From Lachnospiraceae bacterium (lineage in GTDB: Bacteria > Bacillota > Clostridia > Lachnospirales > Lachnospiraceae): DNA of 64,000 bases. Position 1 is the first letter of the stretch; the number at the start of each line of letters is the position of its first letter. The stretch is taken from positions 1-64,000 of the forward strand of contig CAJTCL010000020.1 in the NCBI GenBank assembly GCA_910575005.1, written 5' to 3'. A program made the translations under genes and the position numbers. The notes under the pieces were generated by a model that had not been told where the DNA came from, did not search any database, and saw only the letters and a program-made list of their open reading frames with translations. Positions 7,561 through 15,629 of this stretch are shown here, in pieces.

Positions 7561-7635
7561 TCGGGGTGACAGGATTCGAACCTGCGACCTCCTGGTCCCA
7601 AACCAGGCGCTCTAGCCAAGCTGAGCCACACCCCG
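7561..7635 (-). tRNA. tRNA-Pro (anticodon UGG)
   Basis: Acceptor CGGGGTG pairs with CACCCCG plus A73. The anticodon loop TTTGGGA between CCTGG and CCAGG gives UGG. It is the first gene of the operon, about 50 bases behind the promoter. Confidence 0.95.
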
Positions 7636-7684
7636 ATAATCAGGCTGTACATTTCATATCTGTATCAACCGTGACGCAAGATAT

Positions 7685-7713
7685 ATTATATGTGATTCTT
7701 GTCCCAATGTCAA
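7685..7713 (-). promoter_or_regulatory. Consensus sigma-A promoter of the tRNA operon
   Basis: On the minus strand TTGACA (7713-7708), a 17-base spacer and TATAAT (7690-7685) match the consensus perfectly. A long A/T tract lies just upstream, like the UP elements of stable RNA promoters. The run of seven tRNAs follows. Confidence 0.9.
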
Positions 7714-7780
7714 TAGTTTTTTTTATTTTTTTAATTTTTTTCTATATCTGTAAAATTTATACAAAAACAATTAAGATATT

Positions 7781-8272
7781 TCACTCTGTTTTATCTAAAT
7801 ATTCCAAAGAAAAATGAGCTTCTCCTTTTTGATCAATCTCCATCAGGGCATAAGAGGGTCTATGTCCCTCCTGCCTTGGATAAGATACACTGCCTGGATT
7901 GAGTATAATCACACCTCTGCTGTTATCTAAAAACGGCCTATGTGTATGGCCAAACATCACGATGTCCATTCCACGCCCACAAGCCTCTTTGCGCAGATCC
8001 TCCAATCCCATTGCCACATAATAATAGTGCCCATGTGTGATTAGTACCTTATATTTGCCAATCTGAAGCTCTTTTTCCCTCTCCAGATCACAAAAGAAAT
8101 CGTTATTTCCAGAAACGATTTCTACTGGACATCCTGCCATCTGCACAATCTCCTCTTCTCCCCCTTCAACATCTCCCAGATGTATCATTAAATCAATATC
8201 TTTCACACGTGACAAAATCTCTTTTAAATTTTTATGTTTTCCATGTGTATCGCTAACAATTAATATTTTCAT
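7781..8272 (-). CDS. Metallophosphoesterase, MJ0936/YfcE family
   Basis: 163 residues. All metal-site motifs of the calcineurin-like family are visible: SDTHG with D8 and H10, HLGD with D34, GNND with N56, ITHGH with H80, and GHTHRP with H109 and H111. MJ0936/YfcE/YsnB relatives are small cytosolic manganese-dependent phosphodiesterases whose natural substrate is not settled. The gene follows the XTP pyrophosphatase by ten bases and is clearly co-transcribed with it; the same pairing occurs in many Firmicutes. Full length for the family. Confidence 0.85.
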   Translation of the reverse strand: MKILIVSDTHGKHKNLKEILSRVKDIDLMIHLGDVEGGEEEIVQMAGCPVEIVSGNNDFFCDLEREKELQIGKYKVLITHGHYYYVAMGLEDLRKEACGRGMDIVMFGHTHRPFLDNSRGVIILNPGSVSYPRQEGHRPSYALMEIDQKGEAHFSLEYLDKTE

Positions 8273-8282
8273 AACTTTTTCC

Positions 8283-8882
8283 TTATCTGTGAGCTAATTT
8301 TTCCCTCATGGCACGCAATGCTTTTCCCCGATGACTCAACTGATTTTTGATTTCCATAGAAAGCTGTGCAGTAGAACAATCATATTGATCCACATAGAAA
8401 ATCGGATCATAACCAAATCCATTCTCTCCCGCTGGCTCAAAACCAATATACCCTTCAATGGTTTCTCGAACTACACAATCCTCTCCATTGGCAAATACCG
8501 CTGCAATCGCACATACAAAGCGTGCACTCCGTTTTTCCTTAGGTACTCCCTTAAGACGATCAATAATATTTTTATTTTTAATCTCATAGGAAGTATCTTC
8601 TCCCATATACCTTGCAGAATAGATACCTGGTTCTTTGTTTAAATAATCCACCTCCAACCCAGAATCATCTGCCAGCACAACTACATCCTGGTCTGAAAGC
8701 CTCGCTGCAATTGCACGGGCTTTCATCAACGCATTCTCCTCAAAACTAGTTCCATTTTCTTCAATTTCTGCTTCAATACCTGCTTCTGCCATAGACAGAA
8801 CCTCTACATTTATATCCGATAAAATACTGCGAATTTCCCGCATTTTTCCCTGATTTCCTGTCGCAAAGATAATTTTTTCCAT
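8283..8882 (-). CDS. rdgB: XTP/dITP diphosphatase (RdgB/HAM1 family)
   Basis: 199 residues, the family's normal size. The substrate motif ATGNQGK is at residues 7-13, the catalytic acid lies in VVLADDSGLEVD (D72/D73), GFGYDPIFYV comes near residue 153, and SHRGKAL near the C-terminus binds the base. The enzyme removes pyrophosphate from deaminated purine nucleotides such as dITP and XTP, keeping them out of DNA and RNA. It stands upstream of the phosphodiesterase gene in one operon. An intergenic repeat element lies directly upstream (8905-9024). Confidence 0.9.
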   Translation of the reverse strand: MEKIIFATGNQGKMREIRSILSDINVEVLSMAEAGIEAEIEENGTSFEENALMKARAIAARLSDQDVVVLADDSGLEVDYLNKEPGIYSARYMGEDTSYEIKNKNIIDRLKGVPKEKRSARFVCAIAAVFANGEDCVVRETIEGYIGFEPAGENGFGYDPIFYVDQYDCSTAQLSMEIKNQLSHRGKALRAMREKLAHR

Positions 8883-8904
8883 CTATATTGTTCCTTCCAT
8901 TTTT

Positions 8905-9024
8905 GGTAACTATATCTTATGACACCCCAAATGGCACACATGCCCTAAAGGGTATAATGGGTGCCATTGGATATTATATTTGAAAATCCTGATTTCCCAT
9001 TATTATAGGTTCTGAATAGTTACC
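8905..9024. repeat. Copy of a dispersed intergenic repeat, 120 bp with inverted ends
   Basis: The ends are GGTAACTAT (8905-8913) and ATAGTTACC (9016-9024), the right end extending inward as GGTTCTGAATAGTTACC. The interior contains CTTATGACACC, AATGGC and GGGTGCCATTGGATAT, which resemble the repeats at 46933 and 63047. It fills the gap between rdgB and the amidase gene and holds no gene. A MITE-like or REP-like element is the best description. Confidence 0.6.
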
Positions 9025-9030
9025 ATTCTT

Positions 9031-10062
9031 CTAAAAACCTTCATCAAGTGCACGTAAAATCGCTTTGTATATTCCTTTAGCCACCTTTTTTTGATATTTT
9101 TCTGAAGTCAGTTTATTTAATTCCTCCCAGTTCGTCATAAATCCAACCTCAATCAATGCCGCTGGCACTTTATTGTTGCGGATAACATAAATACTGTTGC
9201 CATAAGTAAGCCCATTATCCTTGCTGCCAAATGCCGCTGTGGTCTCTTCTAGACAAATCTGTGCTAAACGTTTGCTGCTATGACCTTCTTCACTTTGGAG
9301 TTCATCATACATCACCTCTGTACCATTGTATTTAGACATCTGCCCATCCACTGTCGAATTACTGTGGACACTGATAAATAGGTTTGCTTCTGTCTTACCT
9401 CCCAGTTGTGCCCGCTGGTCAAAGGTAGGATTCACGTCCTCTGTTCTAGTATAGTAAACCCCAATATTGTAATCATTTTTATCTAATATGTCCTTGAGCT
9501 TCTTTACAATAGCCAGATTGATATCTTTTTCCATAATCTCTTGCTTAATCGCTCCAGGTGATCTGCCTCCATGTCCTGCATCAATTACAATTACTTTATC
9601 ATACACCTGTTGCGGTTTGAGAAAATCTATATAAAGATACCCTTTTTTCAAAGTACATTTTACTTCATAAACAGAATCCATTGACATTTCAATGATTCCA
9701 TTGTCCATGTGCAGATCTGCAATATGATTACTTCGTCCTAATAATGGATGCTTCTCAAAATAATCTTTTCCTGCATCTGGAATCTGTATGGTAATCAACT
9801 GCTTGATATAATCATTGTTTATCACTACCTCTTCTAGTGGTACGCCTCTGGGCATTTCTAAACGCAGCTGCTGGTTAAATCCAATATCTTCGAGTTCTTT
9901 TTCCTGTTGTGTATAACTGGCAAACATTTGCAGATAAGACATCTGCTCTCGTTTTATTTCACGAATATGTATATTTGAAAAATGCCCCAATACCACTGTT
10001 GCCGTAATAATCGTCATTGTGAGAAATATTGACGAGATCTTTAGTATTCTTCCTTCCATCAT
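9031..10062 (-). CDS. N-acetylmuramoyl-L-alanine amidase (Amidase_3), membrane anchored
   Basis: 343 residues. A hydrophobic segment at about residues 9-27 (SSIFLTMTIITATVVLGHF) anchors or exports the protein. A beta-rich domain, likely AMIN-like, covers about 60-150. The Amidase_3 domain then starts at VIVIDAGHGGRSPGA, with zinc histidine in DAGHGG, a further ligand in FISVHSNS and catalytic glutamate in ALIEVGFMTN. It cleaves the bond between N-acetylmuramic acid and L-alanine in peptidoglycan and acts outside the membrane. The methyltransferase gene upstream ends 15 bases away. Confidence 0.88.
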   Translation of the reverse strand: MMEGRILKISSIFLTMTIITATVVLGHFSNIHIREIKREQMSYLQMFASYTQQEKELEDIGFNQQLRLEMPRGVPLEEVVINNDYIKQLITIQIPDAGKDYFEKHPLLGRSNHIADLHMDNGIIEMSMDSVYEVKCTLKKGYLYIDFLKPQQVYDKVIVIDAGHGGRSPGAIKQEIMEKDINLAIVKKLKDILDKNDYNIGVYYTRTEDVNPTFDQRAQLGGKTEANLFISVHSNSTVDGQMSKYNGTEVMYDELQSEEGHSSKRLAQICLEETTAAFGSKDNGLTYGNSIYVIRNNKVPAALIEVGFMTNWEELNKLTSEKYQKKVAKGIYKAILRALDEGF

Positions 10063-10077
10063 CTAGTATCGCCTCTC

Positions 10078-11247
10078 TCAGTATTCCCCTGCTTCTTTTT
10101 TATGATTTCGTTTTGGCGGTTTCGGTCCCAAAAACTGATAAAAATAAGTTTTCATCATTCCATTGTATATTTTACGATTCTTATCCGCTTTCCTGCCAAT
10201 ACACCTTTGTGTATCTTCATAACTGGTAATCAGATATGCTGACCAACTGTCAAGACGGTTCAATGCCTCTCCAATCTCCTCATAGAGTTCTGTGAGGGTT
10301 TCCTTCTCCAAAAGCCTCTCTCCATAGGGAGGATTCGTAATCAAAAATCCATATTTCTTCGGATGATTCAATTCACTGACTGGACGCTGTTGAAAATGGA
10401 TTAAATGATCTACACCAGCACGTTTTGCGTTATCTCTTGCCGCTTTTAAAATCTCTCTGTCGATATCATAACCTTGTATATCCACAGATATATCTGTATT
10501 TGATAATTCCTGTGCTTCCTCTACCACATCATACCATAGCTGACGTTCTATTAAATTGGTCCAGCTCTCCGCTGTAAAACTACGATTCATTCCTGGCGCA
10601 ATGTTCGCCGCAATCATTGCCGCTTCAATTGGAAAAGTACCACTGCCGCAGAATGGATCTACCAAAATGCGATCTTTTTTCCAGGGAGTTAAGAGAATAA
10701 GGGCAGCAGCTAATGTCTCTGAAATGGGTGCTTTGCCAACTAAGGTTCGATATCCTCGTTTATGCAATGATTCTCCAGAAGTATCAATTGCCACTGTCAC
10801 TTCATCCTTCATTAAAAAAATCCGCAATGGAAAATGTGCACCACTCTCTTCAAACCATGTAACATGGTAATGTTCTTTCAGCCGCTCCACCATCGCCTTT
10901 TTGACAATAGACTGAATGTCTGATGGGCTAAATAGCTTACTCTTTATGGAAGATGCCTTTGCCACCCAGAACTTCCCATCCTCTGGGATATAATTTTCCC
11001 AGGAAATCCGCTTGATTCCTTGAAACAGTTCCTCAAAAGTTTCTGCATGGAACTGTCCTACTTTAACAAGAATCCGTTCTGCTGTGCGCAGGAAGATATT
11101 TGCGCGGCAGATTGCCTCTGCATCCCCCAAAAAGGCTACTCTTCCATCCTCAACTTTTGTAATTTCATATCCAAGTTCGTATATCTCTCTTTTTAATACT
11201 GCCTCCAGCCCAAAATGGCAGGGGGCAATCAATTCATATGTTTTCAT
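10078..11247 (-). CDS. THUMP-domain class I methyltransferase, RlmL/YpsC family (23S rRNA guanine N2)
   Basis: 389 residues. A THUMP RNA-binding domain spans roughly 45-155. It is followed by a Rossmann methyltransferase with the SAM-binding loop VDPFCGSGTFPIEAA and the catalytic motif ITNPPYGERL, typical of N2-guanine and N6-adenine methylases. The nearest named relatives are B. subtilis YpsC and the N-terminal half of E. coli RlmL, which methylates G2445 of 23S rRNA; the exact target here is inferred. The C-terminus is basic (GPKPPKRNHKKE). Cytosolic, full length. Confidence 0.85.
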   Translation of the reverse strand: MKTYELIAPCHFGLEAVLKREIYELGYEITKVEDGRVAFLGDAEAICRANIFLRTAERILVKVGQFHAETFEELFQGIKRISWENYIPEDGKFWVAKASSIKSKLFSPSDIQSIVKKAMVERLKEHYHVTWFEESGAHFPLRIFLMKDEVTVAIDTSGESLHKRGYRTLVGKAPISETLAAALILLTPWKKDRILVDPFCGSGTFPIEAAMIAANIAPGMNRSFTAESWTNLIERQLWYDVVEEAQELSNTDISVDIQGYDIDREILKAARDNAKRAGVDHLIHFQQRPVSELNHPKKYGFLITNPPYGERLLEKETLTELYEEIGEALNRLDSWSAYLITSYEDTQRCIGRKADKNRKIYNGMMKTYFYQFLGPKPPKRNHKKEAGEY

Positions 11248-11313
11248 TCAGTTTCTCCAAAATATATTGTGATAAGTCTATATTATCTTCTCATTTCACG
11301 GCTGTCAATGTTT

Positions 11314-11610
11314 TTATATATTTTGAAGAATGGATTGAATACCTCCTATTACTGTCACCGTCCGATATCCTTCCTTACTCATCTCCTTTGCCGCCAGCAA
11401 GCTGCTAGAGCCTCTATCGCAATATAAGAGATATATTTTATCCTTGGGAAGATATTTCTGATACATTTTCAGATTATCATAGGGTATATTTCTGGCTCCC
11501 TCTACATGGACTTCCTCAAATTCCTCCCTACTGCGCAGATCTATCACCCAAGTATCAGGACGTTTGCGGTATTCATTAAATTCCCGAATACTGATGGTCT
11601 GAAATTCCAT
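11314..11610 (-). CDS. Single-domain rhodanese-like protein
   Basis: 98 residues forming one rhodanese domain. WVIDLRSREEFEEVHVEGA is the CH2A-type signature and the catalytic loop is YCDRGSSS with cysteine 64. Such proteins move sulfur from a persulfide on this cysteine to acceptors. It lies upstream of the rRNA methyltransferase in the same direction and downstream of the terminator at 11659. The partner is unknown. Full length for a single-domain form. Confidence 0.88.
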   Translation of the reverse strand: MEFQTISIREFNEYRKRPDTWVIDLRSREEFEEVHVEGARNIPYDNLKMYQKYLPKDKIYLLYCDRGSSSLLAAKEMSKEGYRTVTVIGGIQSILQNI

Positions 11611-11658
11611 AACTTTACCCCCTATGTGTTTTGTGTATTGAATTTTTTATCATTGAAA

Positions 11659-11692
11659 AACAGATTACCAGAAGTGTTTCTGGTAATCTGTT
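11659..11692 (-). terminator. Terminator of the Asn-rich repeat gene
   Basis: AACAGATTACCAGA and TCTGGTAATCTGTT form a perfect 14-bp stem with a six-base loop. On the minus strand TTTTT follows. It separates the repeat gene at 11733 from the rhodanese gene. Confidence 0.85.
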
Positions 11693-11732
11693 TCTACCAT
11701 TATATTATGCCGCTCTTTATTTTTTGTACCTG

Positions 11733-11972
11733 TTATCGCTCATAAGATCTGTGGCAGTCAGAACCACTGGCATTGGTGCTGTTCTGAGAAGATGCATTTC
11801 TTGCATTCTGAGAAGTAGTATTTGTACCATTCTGAGAAGATGCATTTTTTGCATTCTGAGAAGTGGTGTTTGTACCATTCTGAGAAGATGCATTTCTTGC
11901 ATTCTGTGCATTCTGAGTGCTGTTATTGTAAGAATTTGTTCCTCTGTTCTGCATATTGTTGTTTTTTGCCAT
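11733..11972 (-). CDS. Asn/Gln/Ser-rich tandem repeat protein, possible gamma-type spore protein analogue
   Basis: 79 residues from an ATG behind TAGGAGGAAAAATATC. It starts MAKNNNMQNRGTNSYNNSTQ; a unit of 16 residues (TNTTSQNAKNASSQNG) then repeats about two and a half times, so the DNA holds 48-bp repeats. There is no signal peptide and hardly a hydrophobic residue, and the C-terminus is GSDCHRSYER. Small, Asn/Gln-rich, repeat-built cytosolic proteins recall gamma-type small acid-soluble spore proteins (SspE), storage proteins of the spore core, but without clear sequence identity, so this is only a suggestion. It is monocistronic with its own terminator. Confidence 0.6.
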   Translation of the reverse strand: MAKNNNMQNRGTNSYNNSTQNAQNARNASSQNGTNTTSQNAKNASSQNGTNTTSQNARNASSQNSTNASGSDCHRSYER

Positions 11973-12180
11973 GATATTTTTCCTCCTAAAATCATTTGCT
12001 GCAATGTTTACTACTGATACTGCAATGTGACACACTTACTTTCTGACATCCAAAATACGGTTCGTATTTCGTTACAGTACGTGATCTGCTTTGGCAGCAT
12101 TCATAAATTGGTTTCGTGCTTGCCGTCTGTCAAAACGTAAACATGTTACACAGTAATTATCTGAAAAAGAGAAAAATTTT

Positions 12181-12288
12181 ATGCATGAAAAAATTGTAAA
12201 TTCCAATTTTGGCACTATCACGGTAAATGCAAAACCTTTGGGTACTAAAATATCAGTTATCATAAAAACGAGAAAACGCAAAAATTGA
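12181..12288 (+). CDS. Possible small protein, 35 aa
   Basis: A short frame reads MHEKIVNSNFGTITVNAKPL and ends in IIKTRKRKN. GAAAAAGAG lies upstream at a weakly acceptable distance. It occupies the otherwise gene-free gap between 12036 and 12294. The composition looks protein-like, but there is no family and chance is quite possible. Confidence 0.2.
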   Translation: MHEKIVNSNFGTITVNAKPLGTKISVIIKTRKRKN

Positions 12289-12294
12289 TTTTCA

Positions 12295-12323
12295 TTGAAG
12301 TTTCCCTATAATTATGATACAAT
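12295..12323 (+). promoter_or_regulatory. Likely promoter of the secreted thioredoxin-fold gene
   Basis: TTGAAG (12295-12300), a 17-base spacer and TACAAT (12318-12323) lie 43 bases before the start codon. The ribosome site AAGGAGATG follows. Confidence 0.6.
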
Positions 12324-12365
12324 GTTTGCCAAATCATATAATTACAAGGAGATGAAAACAATTTT

Positions 12366-14033
12366 ATGAAGAAAAAATTTTTTCAAACACTATTTTTATT
12401 TTTCATGATTCTTACACTTCCATTCTCAACGAATATGACGGGAATGCAGGTACAAGCGGCTGAAGAACAGACAGGTATTGAAAATCCAACCTATACCCTC
12501 AATACCATTGATGGAACTTCTGTATCTACCAAGGCCAACCCCAATCAAACTACTATGCTGGTTTTTGGAAAAACAACATGCAGCAAAACTACCACCACAC
12601 TGCGCAACATTGCTGCCAGCAATTGGATTGGAAACTCTGATATACGCGTGGTCTTTATAGAATGCAATCTCGCACCTCAAGACGAAATGATTTCCTATGC
12701 ACAGAAGATTGAGAGTGACGAGATCTCTTATTGCTACGATGATAGCTCCGATATCATTATGAGAGTTATGTACCAATATGGCACTCTTTACCAAAATACA
12801 AGGATTTCCTTGACAACTCCATTTATTGTCTTAATTGACCAAAATAATCGTATCCAAAAATTTCTGGAGGGTACTCAGACCGCAGAAGCGTTAAAAAGTG
12901 AACTTGATAAAATAACTGGCACAGGCAATCCAACAGATCCTACAGAACCGACCCCACCCACAGACACAACAGGTTTTGAGAACAAAGAATATATCTTTAC
13001 TTCCATAGATGGAAAAAATGTCTCCACAAAAGCTACACCTAATCAGACAACAGTCCTCTTATTTGGAAGAACTACCTGCGGCAACACCAAAGCAACTCTT
13101 ACAAATATTGCTGGCAGTGATTGGATTGGAAACTCTGATATCCGTGTAATTTTTGCAGAATATAATTTTGCATCCCAGGCAGACACCAGCGCCTTTGCAC
13201 AACAGTTTGGATGTGACAAAATCACCTACTGCTATGACCAAAACAATTATGCCGGCGGCATCTACAGCGCTATGTTTAAGTATCTCGCTCTTTTCCAAGG
13301 TGATGATACTCATATGACTGCTCCGCTTACTATCCTGATCAATAAAAACGACCGCGTACAGAAATGTTTCCAGGGAACTTTGACAGCAGAAGAGCTAATC
13401 ACAGAAATCAAAAAAATTAATTCATCTGAAACAACGAATCCTGGACCAACCACACCAGAGCCTGAACCATCAACACCAACTCCTATTAAAGTAGGAAATG
13501 TCTCTAATCTGAAGGCATCTTCGGGCACAGACAATATAAAACTGAGCTGGAAAAAAGTCTCCAAAGCGGAAGGATATATTGTATATCAATACAAGAGTTC
13601 AAAATGGAAAAAAATTGACACCACAAAAGCCTCAAAAACTTCTTACACAATTAAGAAATTACAATCTGGCTCCAATTACCGTTTTGCAGTAAAAGCCTAT
13701 CGAACCCAGAACAAAAAACAAGTACTCAGTAAGTCTTACACTTCACTGTATACTGCCACAAAACCAGCAGCCGTAAATTTAAAAGTTACTCCTGGACGTG
13801 GTAAAGCAACTTTAAAATGGAAGAAAGTAACAGGAGCTACTGGCTATACTGTTTGTTATAAGACCAGCCAAAAAGCTTCCTGGAAAAAACTGAAAAATGT
13901 CAAAACTACCAGCTTTACAAAGAAGAATTTAAAATCTCGCAAAACTTATTTCTTCACTGTAAAAGCATATAAAACTTACAAAGGAAAGACATATACCAGC
14001 AGCTTCCAGACCAAGAAAGTGACCATAAAATAA
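12366..14033 (+). CDS. Secreted protein with two thioredoxin-fold domains and two fibronectin type III domains
   Basis: 555 residues. Residues 1-32 are a signal peptide ending VQAA. Two similar domains follow (about 38-190 and 203-350), each starting with a motif like YTLNTIDG or FTSIDG, then NQTTMLVFGKTTC, a redoxin-like strand and loop. Each has a single active-site-like cysteine, C72 in TTCSKT and C238 in TTCGNT, where thioredoxins have CxxC. Proline/threonine linkers separate the parts. Residues 376-555 are two FN3-like domains rich in lysine (KLSWKKVSKAEGYIVY, LKWKKVTGATGYTVCY). There is no LPxTG sorting signal. Function unknown; extracellular redox or binding is inferred. The two redoxin units look like an internal duplication. 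Confidence 0.75.
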   Translation: MKKKFFQTLFLFFMILTLPFSTNMTGMQVQAAEEQTGIENPTYTLNTIDGTSVSTKANPNQTTMLVFGKTTCSKTTTTLRNIAASNWIGNSDIRVVFIECNLAPQDEMISYAQKIESDEISYCYDDSSDIIMRVMYQYGTLYQNTRISLTTPFIVLIDQNNRIQKFLEGTQTAEALKSELDKITGTGNPTDPTEPTPPTDTTGFENKEYIFTSIDGKNVSTKATPNQTTVLLFGRTTCGNTKATLTNIAGSDWIGNSDIRVIFAEYNFASQADTSAFAQQFGCDKITYCYDQNNYAGGIYSAMFKYLALFQGDDTHMTAPLTILINKNDRVQKCFQGTLTAEELITEIKKINSSETTNPGPTTPEPEPSTPTPIKVGNVSNLKASSGTDNIKLSWKKVSKAEGYIVYQYKSSKWKKIDTTKASKTSYTIKKLQSGSNYRFAVKAYRTQNKKQVLSKSYTSLYTATKPAAVNLKVTPGRGKATLKWKKVTGATGYTVCYKTSQKASWKKLKNVKTTSFTKKNLKSRKTYFFTVKAYKTYKGKTYTSSFQTKKVTIK

Positions 14034-14121
14034 ACTGCCTTTTTTCTATCAGGGGCGTAAAAAATCTTCGTTGTATAAATATTTTTTACCCCCTGCAATT
14101 TATCTAAAAAATATTTTATAC

Positions 14122-14149
14122 TTGTTTTTTTCCCAAGATATGCTATAAT
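14122..14149 (+). promoter_or_regulatory. Promoter of tRNA-Gly(CCC)
   Basis: TTGTTT (14122-14127), a 16-base spacer and TATAAT (14144-14149) end eight bases before the tRNA. Confidence 0.6.
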
Positions 14150-14157
14150 AGCGTTAT

Positions 14158-14228
14158 GCAGATATGGTTCATCGGTAGAACACCAGCTTCCCAAGCTGGA
14201 AAGGCGGGTTCGACTCCCGTTATCTGCT
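14158..14228 (+). tRNA. tRNA-Gly (anticodon CCC)
   Basis: Acceptor GCAGATA pairs with TATCTGC plus T73. The anticodon loop TTCCCAA between CCAGC and GCTGG gives CCC. The D-arm GGTTCATCGGTAGAAC is of glycine type. It is a single-gene unit with its own promoter and terminator. Confidence 0.95.
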
Positions 14229-14232
14229 GTGT

Positions 14233-14260
14233 AAAAACCGCCTAATTTTAGGCGGTTTTT
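14233..14260 (+). terminator. Terminator of tRNA-Gly
   Basis: AAAAACCGCCTA and TAGGCGGTTTTT form a strong hairpin with a T tract four bases after the tRNA. Confidence 0.9.
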
Positions 14261-14324
14261 ATTTTCATGACAAAAGCTATCTCAAAGCGATTCCAATAAA
14301 AAATTACAATGCCAGACAAAGTTC

Positions 14325-14813
14325 CTATTTCTCATTTTTATGGGATTCTGAATAGTTAAAATCAGTTTTTCCCCCTGTTTTATTGAGAAGATAAATTTCT
14401 TCAATTACCATATGTTTATCCAAAGCTTTACACATATCATAGATCGTCAAAAGAGCAATCGAAACCCCAGTTAGCGCTTCCATCTCCACCCCTGTCTTAG
14501 CGGCTGTCTTAACTGTACATGTACAATAAATTTCTCTTTTTTCACTGTCACGCTCGAACTGTATTCGACAGTTTGACAACGAAAGTATATGGCACATTGA
14601 TATTAGCTCTGAGGTTTTCTTTGCCGCCATAATTCCTGCTGTGGCAGCTACTCCAAGTACATCCCCTTTCTCCACTGTTCCATGCTCAATTGCTTGGTAT
14701 ACTTCTTGATTGACAGAAATTTTTCCGGTTGCCACTGCAGTCCTTACCATAGTCTGTTTATTTGTGACATCCACCATCACAGCTTTTCCATTTTCATCAA
14801 AAAATATATGCAT
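14325..14813 (-). CDS. moaC: Cyclic pyranopterin monophosphate synthase (MoaC), N-terminus at a rearrangement junction
   Basis: 162 residues from the ATG at 14813. The body is clearly MoaC: FDENGKAVMVDVTNKQTM, GDVLGVAATAGIMAAKKTS, MCH with H75, KTGVEMEALTGVSIALLTIYDMCK. MoaC converts the MoaA product to cyclic pyranopterin monophosphate in molybdenum cofactor synthesis. Two oddities appear. The usual MCHPL is MCHIL, and the last residues (FNYSES) come from a dispersed repeat motif. Directly upstream of the ATG the DNA is the ygeW fragment on the other strand, with no GGAGG site or promoter. The gene may therefore be poorly expressed or inactive. No other moa gene is in the window. Confidence 0.8.
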   Translation of the reverse strand: MHIFFDENGKAVMVDVTNKQTMVRTAVATGKISVNQEVYQAIEHGTVEKGDVLGVAATAGIMAAKKTSELISMCHILSLSNCRIQFERDSEKREIYCTCTVKTAAKTGVEMEALTGVSIALLTIYDMCKALDKHMVIEEIYLLNKTGGKTDFNYSESHKNEK

Positions 14814-15602
14814 GAGGTGGTAGACGCAGTTACCCAGGGCAACCAAGATGGTATTCTGGAACAGAAACCCACGCTGGTAAACTTGCAATGTGATATTGAC
14901 CATCCCACTCAGGCAATGGCTGATATGCTCCATATTATCCATGAATTTGGCGGTGTTGAAAACTTGAAGGGCAAAAAACTTGCCATGACTTGGGCATATT
15001 CTCCCTCCTACGGAAAACCGCTCTCTGTACCTCAAGGAATCATCGGCTTAATGAGCCGTTTTGGTATGGATGTTGTACTGGCTCATCCAGAAGGATATGA
15101 AATCTTTCCAGAAGTGGAAGCGGTTGCCGCTGAAAATGCCAAGAAATCTGGTGGTACTTTCACCAAAACCAATAATATGGCCGAAGCTTTTCAAGATGCA
15201 GATATCGTATATCCAAAAAGCTGGGCGCCTTTTGCAGCGATGGAAAAGCGTACCAAACTGTATGAAAACGGCGATACTGCAGGCATTCAGGCTCTGGAAA
15301 AAGAACTGCTTGCACAAAATGCACAGCACAAAGACTGGGCCTGCACAGAGGAACTTATGGCTTCCACCAAAGACGGAAATGCTCTTTACATGCACTGCCT
15401 GCCGGCAGACATCTCCGGCGTAAGCTGTGAAGAAGGGGAAGTAGATGCGTCCGTATTTGACCGTTATCGGAATCCATTATACAAAGAAGCCAGCTTTAAG
15501 CCCTATATCATTGCCGCTATGATTTTCCTTGCAAAATTTGCCGACCCTGCAGCTATCCTGAAAAAATTGGAAGAACAGGGCACACCGAGGATTTTCAAAT
15601 AA
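14808..15602 (+). pseudogene. ygeW: YgeW-type knotted carbamoyltransferase, 5'-truncated
   Basis: 264 residues that match only the C-terminal two thirds of YgeW-family carbamoyltransferases, which run near 400 residues. LEQKPTLVNLQCDIDHPTQA, PSYGKPLSVPQG and LYMHCLPADISGVSC are diagnostic. The missing N-terminal part holds the carbamoyl-phosphate-binding residues, so the product should be inactive. The first possible ATG overlaps the moaC start in the palindrome ATGCAT, and no ribosome site is present. YgeW belongs to purine/allantoin-type catabolic clusters with carbamate kinase and molybdenum hydroxylases; the kinase remnant follows. Confidence 0.8.
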
Positions 15603-15629
15603 TCTTCTGCGAAAAGATGGTCGCCCAAT

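Noticed and set aside
11757-11960. TPP-riboswitch-like CTGAGA elements
   Set aside because: They are the repeated codons of the Asn-rich gene, not a folded leader, and no thiamine gene follows.
13976-14228. tRNA-Gly(CCC) as a mobile element attachment site
   Set aside because: No integrase and no second copy of the tRNA 3' end were found nearby; promoter and terminator are intact on both sides.
14682-14807. Extension of the ygeW frame upstream of 14808
   Set aside because: This part is antisense to moaC, and its residues do not resemble the YgeW N-terminus.
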